Shown in pieces: positions 37,806-46,114 of a stretch of 64,000 bases of DNA (within the stretch, counting starts at the first letter, position 1; every line of letters starts with the position of its first letter). The notes under the pieces were generated by a model. That model made no database searches. It was not told the origin of the DNA and saw only the letters and a program-made list of their open reading frames with translations. The stretch covers positions 1,736,001-1,800,000 of the forward strand of contig NZ_CP024903.1 of assembly GCF_003330765.1 (NCBI RefSeq), in the 5' to 3' direction. A program made the position numbers and the translations under genes. Origin of the DNA: Burkholderia pyrrocinia (lineage in GTDB: Bacteria; Pseudomonadota; Gammaproteobacteria; Burkholderiales; Burkholderiaceae).

Positions 37806-39827
37806 ATGCCAGATTCCCGTTCCTCGCCCCGCACAACATTCAAGCCGCAGGTCGTCGTGCCCGCGCTCGCGGTCATCGGCGCGCTGCTTGTCGTGTGCGC
37901 GCTGCGCCCGAGCGAAGCCGGCGCGCTGTTCTCCGCCGGCCAGCAATGGGTCATCGCGCGCTTCGACTGGTTCTACGTGCTGGTCGTCACCGGCTTCCTC
38001 GTGTTTCTCGTGCTGATCGCCGCGAGCGATTTCGGCAACATCCGGCTCGGCCCCGACGACGCCGAACCCGAATTCAGCTTCGTGTCGTGGACGGCGATGC
38101 TGTTCGCGGCCGGCATGGGCATCGGCCTCATGTACTTCGGCGTCGGCGAGCCGATGCAGCATTTCCTGAAACCGCCGACCGTCGACCCCGGCACGCCCGC
38201 CGCCGCGCGCGAAGCGATGCTGATGACTTTCTTCCACTGGGGCTTCCATGCGTGGGCAATCTACGGGCTGATGGGGCTCGTGCTCGCGTACTTCGGCTTT
38301 CGCTACAACCTGCCGCTGACGTTGCGCTCGGGGCTGTATCCCGTGCTGCGCGAGCGCATCAACGGCTGGATCGGCCACACGGTCGATGCGTTCGCGCTGG
38401 TCGGCACGGTCGCCGGCATCGCGACGACGCTCGGCTACGGCGTGATGCAGCTGAGCGCGGGCCTGCATACGGTCGCCGGCTGGGACACGGGCAGCAACGT
38501 GTTTCGCATCGGGCTCGTCGCGGTCGTCGTGATCCTCGCGGGCGTGTCGGCCGCGACCGGCCTCGACAAGGGCGTGCGGCGGCTGTCCGAACTGAACCTG
38601 CTGCTCGCGTTCCTGCTGCTCGCATTCGTGGTCGTCGCGGGCCCGACGGCATTCCTGCTGCGTGCGCTCGGCGACAACATCGGCCAGTACCTGTCGAGCC
38701 TCGTCGACCTGTCGTTCCGCACGTACGCCTACGCGCCGCCGCGCGAGGAAGGCTGGTTCGGCGGCTGGACGATCCTCTACTGGGCGTGGTGGATATCGTG
38801 GTCGCCGTTCGTCGGCATGTTCATCGCGCGCATCTCGCGCGGCCGCACGATCCGCCAGTTCGTGATCGGCGTGCTGCTCGTGCCGACCGCGTTCAACCTC
38901 GTCTGGATGACCGTGTTCGGCAACAGCGCGATCTGGCTCGATACGCACGGTGCGGCAGGCGCGCTCGCGCAAACGGCCACCAACGTCGACGCGCTGTTGT
39001 TCCGCTTCTTCGATTTCCTGCCGCTGCCGCAACTGCTGTCGATCGTCGCGATCGTGCTGATCGCGGTGTTCTTCGTGACGTCCGCCGATTCGGGCGCGTT
39101 CGTGATCGACCAGATCGCGACGCGCGGCAACGCGCACTCGCCCGTCTGGCAGCGGCTGTTCTGGGCCGCGCTGCTCGGCGTGACGGCCTCGGTGCTGCTC
39201 GTCGCAGGCGGGCTCGGCGCGCTGCAGGCGATGACGCTGATCGCCGCGCTGCCCGTCGCCATCATCATGCTTGCGCTCTGCTACGGGCTGTGGCGCGGGC
39301 TCGCGGCCGACCGCGCGCACTACTCGCAGGACGTCGCGCCCGCGACAAGCTTCTGGACCGGCCAGCACTGGCGCCACCGCCTGACGCACATTCTGCGGCA
39401 GACGACCGAGGTCGAGGCGCGCCAGTTCGTCGCCGAGACGGTCGAGCCCGCGCTGCGCAAAGTCGCCGATGAACTGCGCGCGAGCGGCGTCGATGCGCAC
39501 GTGCAACGTGACAGCGACGACGCCGTGCGGCTCACCGTGCCGACCGCCGAACACCGCGATTTCGTGTACGGCGTGCGCGTAACGGTGAAATCCGCGGCCG
39601 CGTTCCTGGTGCGCGAGGCGGCCGAGCCGAAAGCGGCGCGTGCGCACGTGTACGGAATCGTCACGTTCTTCGAGGACGGGCGGCTCGGCTACGACGTCGA
39701 ATACCTGCGCGGCGACGAAGTGATCGCCGACGTGCTGCGCCAGTACGAACGCTACGTGTCGCTCGCGGCCGACCAGCGCACGCATCTGCTGAGCCGCGCG
39801 CCGGGGCACGCGACGGAGGCCGAGTGA
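37806..39827 (+). CDS. BCCT-family transporter (BetT-like)
   Basis: A 673-residue betaine/choline/carnitine transporter. The family signature on helix 8 is present: WTILYWAWWISWSPFVGMFIARISRGRT. Helix 3 reads FAAGMGIGLMYFGVGEP, the glycine stretch used for Na+/substrate binding. A cytoplasmic C-terminal extension of about 150 residues, as in BetT, follows the last helix and probably senses osmotic state. I start at 37806, where the residues match the family N-terminus; the frame is open upstream. Confidence 0.9.
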   Translation: MPDSRSSPRTTFKPQVVVPALAVIGALLVVCALRPSEAGALFSAGQQWVIARFDWFYVLVVTGFLVFLVLIAASDFGNIRLGPDDAEPEFSFVSWTAMLFAAGMGIGLMYFGVGEPMQHFLKPPTVDPGTPAAAREAMLMTFFHWGFHAWAIYGLMGLVLAYFGFRYNLPLTLRSGLYPVLRERINGWIGHTVDAFALVGTVAGIATTLGYGVMQLSAGLHTVAGWDTGSNVFRIGLVAVVVILAGVSAATGLDKGVRRLSELNLLLAFLLLAFVVVAGPTAFLLRALGDNIGQYLSSLVDLSFRTYAYAPPREEGWFGGWTILYWAWWISWSPFVGMFIARISRGRTIRQFVIGVLLVPTAFNLVWMTVFGNSAIWLDTHGAAGALAQTATNVDALLFRFFDFLPLPQLLSIVAIVLIAVFFVTSADSGAFVIDQIATRGNAHSPVWQRLFWAALLGVTASVLLVAGGLGALQAMTLIAALPVAIIMLALCYGLWRGLAADRAHYSQDVAPATSFWTGQHWRHRLTHILRQTTEVEARQFVAETVEPALRKVADELRASGVDAHVQRDSDDAVRLTVPTAEHRDFVYGVRVTVKSAAAFLVREAAEPKAARAHVYGIVTFFEDGRLGYDVEYLRGDEVIADVLRQYERYVSLAADQRTHLLSRAPGHATEAE

Positions 39828-39894
39828 ACGCGCACGCTGCAGTCGCAGCCGCGACTACGCCGCGCCGGTTTGCCGTGCCCGACGGAGCCGCGCG

Positions 39895-40206
39895 ATGAAC
39901 GGGCTTCTGCACGATCGCGCCGCCGACGTCGTCGCGCTCGGCACGCTCGCCGTGCTCTACCTCGGCGGAGCCGGCGTCGCGCTGTGGCGGATCCGGGCCG
40001 CGGCGCCGAGCGCCAAGGTCTACTGGATCGTCTGCATGGCGCTGCTGGCCGGCGGCGCCATCGCGATGGGCGGCAACCTGTCGCCCGTGCCGAACAGCGG
40101 CGAAATGCCGCCCGGTTTCGCGCTCGGCGTCGAAGCCGTCCTGCTCGGCCTCGTGCTGGTTGCCGCGGGTTGCGCGTGGCTGATGCTGCGCGCGCGGCGA
40201 CGCTGA
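39895..40206 (+). CDS. Small three-helix membrane protein, unknown
   Basis: A 103-residue protein with three hydrophobic helices: LGTLAVLYLGGAGVALW, VYWIVCMALLAGGAIAMGG and LGVEAVLLGLVLVAAGCAWL. It ends in a basic tail (RARRR). No domain recognised. It lies 67 bases after the BCCT carrier on the same strand and could be an accessory to it. Confidence 0.6.
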   Translation: MNGLLHDRAADVVALGTLAVLYLGGAGVALWRIRAAAPSAKVYWIVCMALLAGGAIAMGGNLSPVPNSGEMPPGFALGVEAVLLGLVLVAAGCAWLMLRARRR

Positions 40207-40311
40207 CGGGTGCGCGTCGCGCGGCCCGGCTTCGTCACGCGCGAACGGCAACGTGCGGGGCGAACAGGCGGCCGCCGCCCCTTTTCTTTATTCGCTTTTT
40301 ATCGCAACGCC

Positions 40312-41160
40312 TCATGCGGACGTCGCGCGCGCCGTCACCAGCCAGCACGCCGCGTCGAAGCGCACCTCCGCGCCGTGCAGGTAACGCTCGAACGCGGCAC
40401 GCACCGTATCGACCACGCGCCGCCGCGTCGCTGCGTCCGTCTCCAGCAGCGCGAGCCCGACCGGGCCCAGCCGCGCGATGTAGTCGTCCAGCGCGGGCTC
40501 GGGCAGCGCGCACGCCCTATCGACCGGCTCGATTGCCACGTCGGCCCAGCCGCTGTCCGACAACACCGCCGCGATCCGCTGCCGGTCGCCGAACGCGAAC
40601 TGCCCCGGCGCGCCGGGCCGCCGCGCGGACAGGTTCGGCAGCAACGGCGCGGCGGCCCGCTCGGCGGTCGTCATGAACGGGTTGTCGGCCGCGCTGCGCC
40701 ACGCGACGAACCGCATCTGCGCGTTTGGCCGCGCCGCGTGCCGCAGATTCGCGAAAGCCCGGACCGGATCGTCGAAGAACATCACGCCCAGGCGCGACAC
40801 GATCAGGTCGACGCTCGCGGGCGCGAACGCATGCGTCTGCACATCCGCGCGCACGAAGCGGGCGCGAAGGCCGCTGCGTTCCGCGCGTGCCTGCGCGGCG
40901 TCGATCATCCAGGCCGAAATATCGATGCCCGAGCATTGCGCGTTCGCGCCGAGCCGCCGCGCGATCGCAAGCGTGACCGCGCCCGTGCCGCAGCCGACGT
41001 CGAGCACGCTGCGCGCAGACGACGCAGTCGCCGCATCCGCAAGCAGCGTCTCGAACGGCTCGAACATCCGGTCGATCGGCGCCTGTGCATCGACCCATGC
41101 ACGCCCCGACGGGCCGTTCCACAGCGCGGCTTGTTCGTCGTTGGGCCGGTTGGTTTCCAT
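40312..41160 (-). CDS. SAM-dependent methyltransferase
   Basis: A 282-residue class I methyltransferase. Motif I is VLDVGCGTGAVTLA and motif II is the GIDIS acidic end that binds the SAM ribose. VSRLGVMFFDDPVRAFANL is the post-III region of the ubiE-like group. Substrate unknown. It is monocistronic, divergent from the metallophosphoesterase, behind a SoxR-type box. Confidence 0.85.
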   Translation of the reverse strand: METNRPNDEQAALWNGPSGRAWVDAQAPIDRMFEPFETLLADAATASSARSVLDVGCGTGAVTLAIARRLGANAQCSGIDISAWMIDAAQARAERSGLRARFVRADVQTHAFAPASVDLIVSRLGVMFFDDPVRAFANLRHAARPNAQMRFVAWRSAADNPFMTTAERAAAPLLPNLSARRPGAPGQFAFGDRQRIAAVLSDSGWADVAIEPVDRACALPEPALDDYIARLGPVGLALLETDAATRRRVVDTVRAAFERYLHGAEVRFDAACWLVTARATSA

Positions 41161-41206
41161 CGTCGATTCCCCTTCTGGTTCATTGATCCTGAACCGGACT
41201 GTGCTG

Positions 41207-41228
41207 CTTCAAGCCGGCTTGAGGTCAA
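41207..41228 (-). promoter_or_regulatory. SoxR-like operator in the methyltransferase promoter
   Basis: On the minus strand, TTGACC (-35) runs into CCTCAAGCCGGCTTGAAG, a near-perfect dyad matching the SoxR consensus CCTCAAG-4-CTTGAGG. With a 19-bp spacer the -10 would be CACAGT, the long spacing typical of MerR-family promoters. No soxR gene lies in the window. Confidence 0.6.
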
Positions 41229-41347
41229 GGCCCGGCCGCAATCCGCCGCCGCAATGCCCGGCGCCCGGCCCTTATGCGAGCGCCCTGCTTTTCATATTTC
41301 TTACATTCGTGTTGCGTATCGTTGACGACTTTCCTACGGTGCCTCCC

Positions 41348-42811
41348 ATGCGACGACTCCTCCCGCGCGCACTGCTCGCGCGCTGCGCCCCCCTTGTTGC
41401 CCTCGCCGCGCTGTCCGCTTGCTCGAATCACATCGATACGCCGGCCGATCCAGCCAGTGCGTCGATCAACGTCCAGGCCGCATGGGTCGAGATCGGCGAC
41501 GCGAATCAGGCGATCGCGCGCGTCATCACGAACTACAGCCCCGTGTCGACGAGCGAGCCGCTGTGTCCGCAACTGACCGTCGACGGCAAGCTGTCGCGCA
41601 TGGCGCTGCGCGCAGGCGCCGCGACCCTGGCCCAGCGGCCGACCGCCAGCGACCCTTCCGATTCGAAGCCGTCGAGCTTCCCGGTATCCGTGTGCGAGGC
41701 AACGTTGCCGGCCGATGCGCAGGCGGCGAGCGTCGCGGGCCGCACGTTGCCGCTGCCGAAGGCGCAGCCGCAGCGCATCGCGATCATCGCCGACACGGGC
41801 TGCCGGATGAAGAAGGCCGACAACGCATGGCAGGCGTGCAACGACGCGACGGTCTGGCCGCTCGACACGATCGCGGCCAGCGTCGCGAAGCTGTCGCCCG
41901 ATCTCGTGCTGCACATCGGCGACTACCACTATCGCGAGAACGCTTGCCCGCCGGACATCGCCGGCTGCAAGGACAGCCCGTGGGGCTATGGCTGGGATAC
42001 GTGGCAGGCCGACCTGTTCCGCCCGGCCGCGCCGTTGCTCGCGAAGGCGCCGTGGGTCGTCGTGCGCGGCAACCACGAGGAATGCGCGCGTGCGGGCCAG
42101 GGCTGGTTCCGCTTCCTTGATCCGCGCCCGTATTCGGCCGCCCGCTCGTGCGACGATCCGGCCAACGACAACGACGCAAACTACTCGGAACCCTATGCGG
42201 TGTCGCTCGGCAGCGGCTCGCAGGTAATCGTGTTCGACACGGCGAAGGTCGGCCGCACGCCGCTCAAGACGACCGACGCGCAATTCCGCATCTACCAGAA
42301 GCAGTTCCAGACGGTGGCGTCGCTCGCATCGAAGGCCGGCATGACGACGACGATCTTCACGAACCATCATCCGATCCTCGCGTTCGCGCCGATCGCCGGC
42401 AGCACGCCCGCGCCGGGCAACCTCGCGCTGCAGTCGGTGATGTCGAGCCTCAACGCGCAGGCGTACTACCCGCCCGGCGTGCACGTCGCGCTGCACGGGC
42501 ACGTGCACGACTTCCAGGCGATCAACTTCTCGTCCGGACACCCGGCGACGATCGTGTCCGGCAACGGCGGCGACAACCTCGACGTCGCGCTGCCCGACCC
42601 GTTCCCGGCCGGCCTGACGCCCGCACCGGGCGCCGTGATCGAGCGGCTGTCGCACAACAACAGCTTCGGCTTCCTGATCATGGAGCGCCGCGCCGCACCG
42701 GCGACGGGCTGGGTGTTCCATGCGTATTCGGCGGCAGGCAAGCTGCTCGCGTCGTGCAACCAGTCGGGCACGACGCTCGCCTGCGACAAGACGGGGTTCA
42801 TTGCGCCGTGA
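41348..42811 (+). CDS. Metallophosphoesterase lipoprotein
   Basis: A 487-residue protein. The lipobox LSAC (after LVALAAL) marks it as a lipoprotein. The calcineurin-like motifs are visible in order: ADTGC, GDYHYREN, RGNHEE, TNHHPI and GHVHD, giving the two-metal centre of purple acid phosphatase-like enzymes. It probably hydrolyses phosphoesters in the periplasm. It is followed by a cytochrome peroxidase after 29 bases. Confidence 0.85.
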   Translation: MRRLLPRALLARCAPLVALAALSACSNHIDTPADPASASINVQAAWVEIGDANQAIARVITNYSPVSTSEPLCPQLTVDGKLSRMALRAGAATLAQRPTASDPSDSKPSSFPVSVCEATLPADAQAASVAGRTLPLPKAQPQRIAIIADTGCRMKKADNAWQACNDATVWPLDTIAASVAKLSPDLVLHIGDYHYRENACPPDIAGCKDSPWGYGWDTWQADLFRPAAPLLAKAPWVVVRGNHEECARAGQGWFRFLDPRPYSAARSCDDPANDNDANYSEPYAVSLGSGSQVIVFDTAKVGRTPLKTTDAQFRIYQKQFQTVASLASKAGMTTTIFTNHHPILAFAPIAGSTPAPGNLALQSVMSSLNAQAYYPPGVHVALHGHVHDFQAINFSSGHPATIVSGNGGDNLDVALPDPFPAGLTPAPGAVIERLSHNNSFGFLIMERRAAPATGWVFHAYSAAGKLLASCNQSGTTLACDKTGFIAP

Positions 42812-42840
42812 GTGACAAGGTTCGACGGGATGGCGGTTTG

Positions 42841-44271
42841 ATGCGTGCGGTCGATTGGCGCGCGCTGACGGTGGAAACACGGCAGCGCACAGGTTCGGTT
42901 CCGGCTTCGGGTTCCGCTGCCGCGCGCAGCCGGCGAACGGTCCGCACGCTTGCGGCCGCGACGCTCGCCTGCCTGGCGCTCGCGGCCCACGCCGCGCCGT
43001 CCGAAACGGTTCTGCTCCCCGGCGCGCCGCCGTCGCGCGTCGTCGACACGATCGGCAACGGCACGCCGCAGGTAACGGGCAAGGTCGATGCGGCCACCGC
43101 GCGCTTCGCACCCGACCCGACGCTCGTCGCGCTCGGCCGCCGGATCTTCTTCGACCCGCGGCTGTCCGAGCCGCGCGGCATGTCGTGCGCGGGCTGCCAC
43201 GATCCGGGCCGCGCGTTCGCGCCGTCGCTGTCGGCGGCTTCGCTCGCGGGGCCCGGCGTGCCGGAAGGCAGCCGGCGCGGGCGCTTCAGCCAGCGCAATG
43301 CGCCGTCGCTGCTCTATGTGCGCTACGTGCCGCGCCGCCACTTCTATCAGGACGACGATGCGCCCGCGCCGTCGCCGTTCGGCGGCCTGTTCAGCGACGG
43401 CCGCGCGGATACGCTCGCCGAGCAGATCCGCGGGCCGCTGTTCGATCCGAACGAGATGAACAACCGGTCGCCGGCCGCGCTGCTGCGCAAGGTCAATGCA
43501 ACCGAACTCGCGCCCGATCTCGCCGCACGCTTCGGCGCGCCGGTGCGGCGCGATCCCGAGCAACTGGTGCGCGCGCTGGGTTCGGCCGTCGAGGCCTATC
43601 TGCAGAGCGACGAGATGGCGCCGTTCACGTCGCGCTTCGATGCGTTCCTGCGCACGCGCAAGCCGCTCGCGCCGGCCGAGATGCGCGGCCTCGCGCTGTT
43701 CCGGAATCCGGACAAGGGCAACTGCATGACCTGCCACACGCTGTCGGAGACGTCGAGCCGCCCGGAGCGCTCGCTCTTCACCGATTTCGGCTACGACGCG
43801 ATCGCGGTGCCGCGCAACCGCGCGCTGCCGGCGAACCGCGATCCGCGCCATTTCGACAACGGGCTGTGCGACACCGCGCGGCGGCTGCGCTGGCCCGAGC
43901 CGACGCAATGGTGCGGCTACCTGCGCACGCCGGGGCTGCGCAACGTCGCGGTCAAGCAGACGTTCATGCACAACGGCGTATTCACGACGCTGCGCGATGC
44001 GGTCGCGTTCTACAACACGCGCTCGACCGACCCCGGCTTCTGGTATCACGGCGCCGGGACGTTCGACGACGTGCCGGCCGCCTATCGCGGCAACATCAAC
44101 GTCAACTCGACGCCGATGAACCGCCGGCCCGGCACGCCGCCCGCGCTGTCCGACGCGGAAATCGACGACATCGTCGCGTTCCTCGGCACGCTGACCGACG
44201 CACGCTATACGGGCATCGCCGCCGCGGCGCCCACCGCCCGGATCACCCGAACCGCCGCGCAGGCGCGCTGA
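42841..44271 (+). CDS. Dihaem cytochrome c peroxidase / MauG family
   Basis: A 476-residue secreted dihaem protein. Two haem c motifs are visible: CAGCH (116-120) and CMTCH (295-299), near the spacing of CcpA/MauG. FMHNGVFTTLRDAVAFYN is the conserved MauG/peroxidase C-terminal block. The N-terminal signal (LAAATLACLALAAHA) directs it to the periplasm, where it may reduce peroxide or oxidise a partner protein. It forms a probable operon with the metallophosphoesterase. A GTG slightly upstream is an alternative start. Confidence 0.87.
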   Translation: MRAVDWRALTVETRQRTGSVPASGSAAARSRRTVRTLAAATLACLALAAHAAPSETVLLPGAPPSRVVDTIGNGTPQVTGKVDAATARFAPDPTLVALGRRIFFDPRLSEPRGMSCAGCHDPGRAFAPSLSAASLAGPGVPEGSRRGRFSQRNAPSLLYVRYVPRRHFYQDDDAPAPSPFGGLFSDGRADTLAEQIRGPLFDPNEMNNRSPAALLRKVNATELAPDLAARFGAPVRRDPEQLVRALGSAVEAYLQSDEMAPFTSRFDAFLRTRKPLAPAEMRGLALFRNPDKGNCMTCHTLSETSSRPERSLFTDFGYDAIAVPRNRALPANRDPRHFDNGLCDTARRLRWPEPTQWCGYLRTPGLRNVAVKQTFMHNGVFTTLRDAVAFYNTRSTDPGFWYHGAGTFDDVPAAYRGNINVNSTPMNRRPGTPPALSDAEIDDIVAFLGTLTDARYTGIAAAAPTARITRTAAQAR

Positions 44272-44323
44272 CCCTGGCCGAACGGCCAGCCGCATGCGCG
44301 CCCGCTTGCGGTCGCCTCGAATA

Positions 44324-44357
44324 CTGGTTATATTTACAGTACTGTATTTATGAACAG
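44324..44357 (+). promoter_or_regulatory. Two tandem LexA (SOS) boxes
   Basis: CTGGTTATATTTACAG (44324-44339) and CTGTATTTATGAACAG (44342-44357), both fitting CTGT-N8-ACAG, the second perfectly. They are centred 18 bp apart, 11 bases before the start codon of the 91-residue gene. Confidence 0.82.
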
Positions 44358-44368
44358 TGAGGTGCGCG

Positions 44369-44644
44369 ATGGAACATCTGGTCCGTATCGTCAACGAAAC
44401 CGATCGCCAAGTGCTGGCGTGGCTTCGCACCCAGGTCGGCGACACCCGCGTCGAGCGCGCGGCTCGCCAGCTCGGGCATACGCGCAAGCCCTTTCCGTCC
44501 GCCGTATGCCGGTATCTGGGCATGAGTGCGCCGGCCACGCTGCGCCAGGCCGACCGGCCGCGCGCCGCCCGCGATTTCTCGGTCGGCGATCGTTACCTGT
44601 CGCTGATCCGCCAGCACCTCGCCACGCACTCGGCCGGCCGCTGA
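44369..44644 (+). CDS. SOS-regulated small protein of unknown function
   Basis: A 91-residue basic protein starting MEHLVRIVNETDRQVLAWL. A helix-turn-helix-like stretch can be read in VERAARQLGHTRKPFPSAVCRYLG. No family recognised. GAGGTG precedes the ATG. Its promoter holds two tandem LexA boxes, so it is expected to be strongly induced by DNA damage. It is not next to known SOS genes (imuAB, recA, sulA). Confidence 0.65.
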   Translation: MEHLVRIVNETDRQVLAWLRTQVGDTRVERAARQLGHTRKPFPSAVCRYLGMSAPATLRQADRPRAARDFSVGDRYLSLIRQHLATHSAGR

Positions 44645-44819
44645 AATGGCGGCGTCCGGCCCCGCCGCGGTGGCGCTGCAAGCCGGAGCGATCGCGAATG
44701 CGCGAGCCCGGCCGGCAGCCGCCGCGCTTACGCAGCAGCCGCGGCCTCGCGTATGAGGCGGCCGAGCGTTTCGACAGCCGCCACGACCGCCGCAGCCTGT
44801 CCGCCACGCGCGGCCACCC

Positions 44820-45242
44820 TCACCGCGCGTTTCGGTGGCGCTCGATCCACTCGAATACCGCCATCCCGACCAGCATCGCGACGACGAACACGATCCCCTT
44901 GGCCGCCCCGAAGCCGATCGACACGATCGCGGGCCCCGGGCAGAACCCGGCAATCCCCCAGCCGATGCCGAACATGGCACTTCCGGCGACCAGACGCACG
45001 GTAATCGCCCGCACGGCCGGCAACTGTATCGGCAAGCCGAGCCACGACCGCGTCCGGCGCTTCGCCCACGCGAACGCGAACACGGCCACGCCCGTCGCGC
45101 CGGCCATCACGAACGCGAGCGACGGATCCCAACTGCCCGCCAGGTCGAGAAAGCCGAGCACCTTCTGCGGATTGGCCATGCCCGACACGATGAGGCCGAC
45201 GCCGAACAGCAGCCCGGCCAGAAACGCGAATCCTGCCTGCAT
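44820..45242 (-). CDS. YeeE/YedE membrane protein (PmpB-like)
   Basis: A 140-residue half-size YeeE/YedE protein with three to four helices. MFGIGWGIAGFCPGPA holds the Cys-Pro-Gly motif near which sulfur-transporting relatives carry a functional Cys. It likely forms a heterodimeric sulfur-compound channel with the gene just upstream (one base apart, TGA-C-ATG). Confidence 0.78.
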   Translation of the reverse strand: MQAGFAFLAGLLFGVGLIVSGMANPQKVLGFLDLAGSWDPSLAFVMAGATGVAVFAFAWAKRRTRSWLGLPIQLPAVRAITVRLVAGSAMFGIGWGIAGFCPGPAIVSIGFGAAKGIVFVVAMLVGMAVFEWIERHRNAR

Positions 45243-45243
45243 G

Positions 45244-45678
45244 TCAGCCTCCCAGCACGTGCCGCCGCACGAATACGGTCACGAAGCCCGCGACCATGAA
45301 GGTCGCCGTCGCGACCACCGAACGCAGCGCGCCGCGCGACATCCCGCAAACCCCGTGGCCGCTCGTGCATCCGCCTGCGTACCGCGTGCCGATCCCGACC
45401 AGCAGCCCGGCCGCCAGCAGTTCGAACCAGCCCGCATCGACCTGCGGCGTCAGGCCGGCTCCGGCAATGCGCATCACGAACGGTGCGACGATCAGCCCGG
45501 CGACGAACGCGGCGCGCCAGTCGCGCTCTCCGGCGCCCGCCGTAAACAAGCCGCCGACGATGCCGCTGATGCCGGCAATCCGGCCGTTGAACGCGACGAG
45601 CCACGCGGCCGCGAGCCCGATCAGCACGCCGCCGGCCAGCGACAGCCACGGCGTGAAATGAAGCGCATCAAGCTGCAT
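45244..45678 (-). CDS. YeeE/YedE membrane protein (PmpA-like)
   Basis: A 144-residue half-size YeeE/YedE protein. GIGTRYAGGCTSGHGVCGMSRGA is the signature with conserved Cys residues implicated in thiosulfate or persulfide passage. The start at 45678 overlaps the bigR stop by 11 bases. With its partner it matches the pmpAB pair found in bigR operons. Confidence 0.8.
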   Translation of the reverse strand: MQLDALHFTPWLSLAGGVLIGLAAAWLVAFNGRIAGISGIVGGLFTAGAGERDWRAAFVAGLIVAPFVMRIAGAGLTPQVDAGWFELLAAGLLVGIGTRYAGGCTSGHGVCGMSRGALRSVVATATFMVAGFVTVFVRRHVLGG

Positions 45679-46018
45679 CGCGCCGCCCCTTCGCGGCCGG
45701 GCCGCAGAACTGTTCGTACAGCACACCCATCACCGCGATCGCGGCCGGGCTGTCGAGCGAGTAGTGGATGTTCTTGCCTTCGCGGCGCGTCCGGACCAGC
45801 GCGTTGTCCCGCAACACGCCGAGCTGCTGCGACAGCGTCGGCTGGCGGATGTCCAGCCTCGTCTCGAGATCGCTCACGCAGCACTCGCCCTGCGACAGTT
45901 CGCAGAGCAGCAGCAGCCGGTCGGGATTCGATAGCACCTTGAGCAGCGCGCAGGCCGATTCGGCGGCGGCGCGCATCTGGGCGGGCTCGGGCAGCCCGGC
46001 GGGAAGATCGTCGTTCAT
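45668..46018 (-). CDS. bigR: ArsR-family persulfide sensor (BigR/SqrR type)
   Basis: A 116-residue ArsR repressor with HTH around TLSQQLGVLRDNALVRTRREGKNIHY. Cys46 or Cys47 (GECCV) and Cys105 (YEQFCG) fit the two Cys that form a polysulfide bridge in BigR/SqrR, opening the repressor. It leads an operon with two YeeE/YedE proteins. The persulfide dioxygenase and TauE-like genes of some bigR operons are absent. Confidence 0.8.
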   Translation of the reverse strand: MNDDLPAGLPEPAQMRAAAESACALLKVLSNPDRLLLLCELSQGECCVSDLETRLDIRQPTLSQQLGVLRDNALVRTRREGKNIHYSLDSPAAIAVMGVLYEQFCGPAAKGRRDAA

Positions 46019-46043
46019 CAGCGCAGGAAGACAATTAAAGAAA

Positions 46044-46071
46044 CAATATTATATCACTTTATATAATATTG
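46044..46071. promoter_or_regulatory. BigR operator
   Basis: A perfect inverted repeat, CAATATTATAT (46044-46054) and ATATAATATTG (46061-46071), with a 6-base centre. It sits 26 bases before the bigR start in an AT-only island. This matches the AT-rich palindromes of known BigR sites. Confidence 0.8.
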
Positions 46072-46114
46072 CTTCCCGCTGCTTGCCCGTCGGCGACCTT
46101 GCGCCCTCCTTCGC

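Noticed and set aside
37734..39809. 691-codon frame antisense to the BCCT gene
   Set aside because: Low-complexity Arg/Asp-rich shadow; the BCCT signature is on the plus strand.
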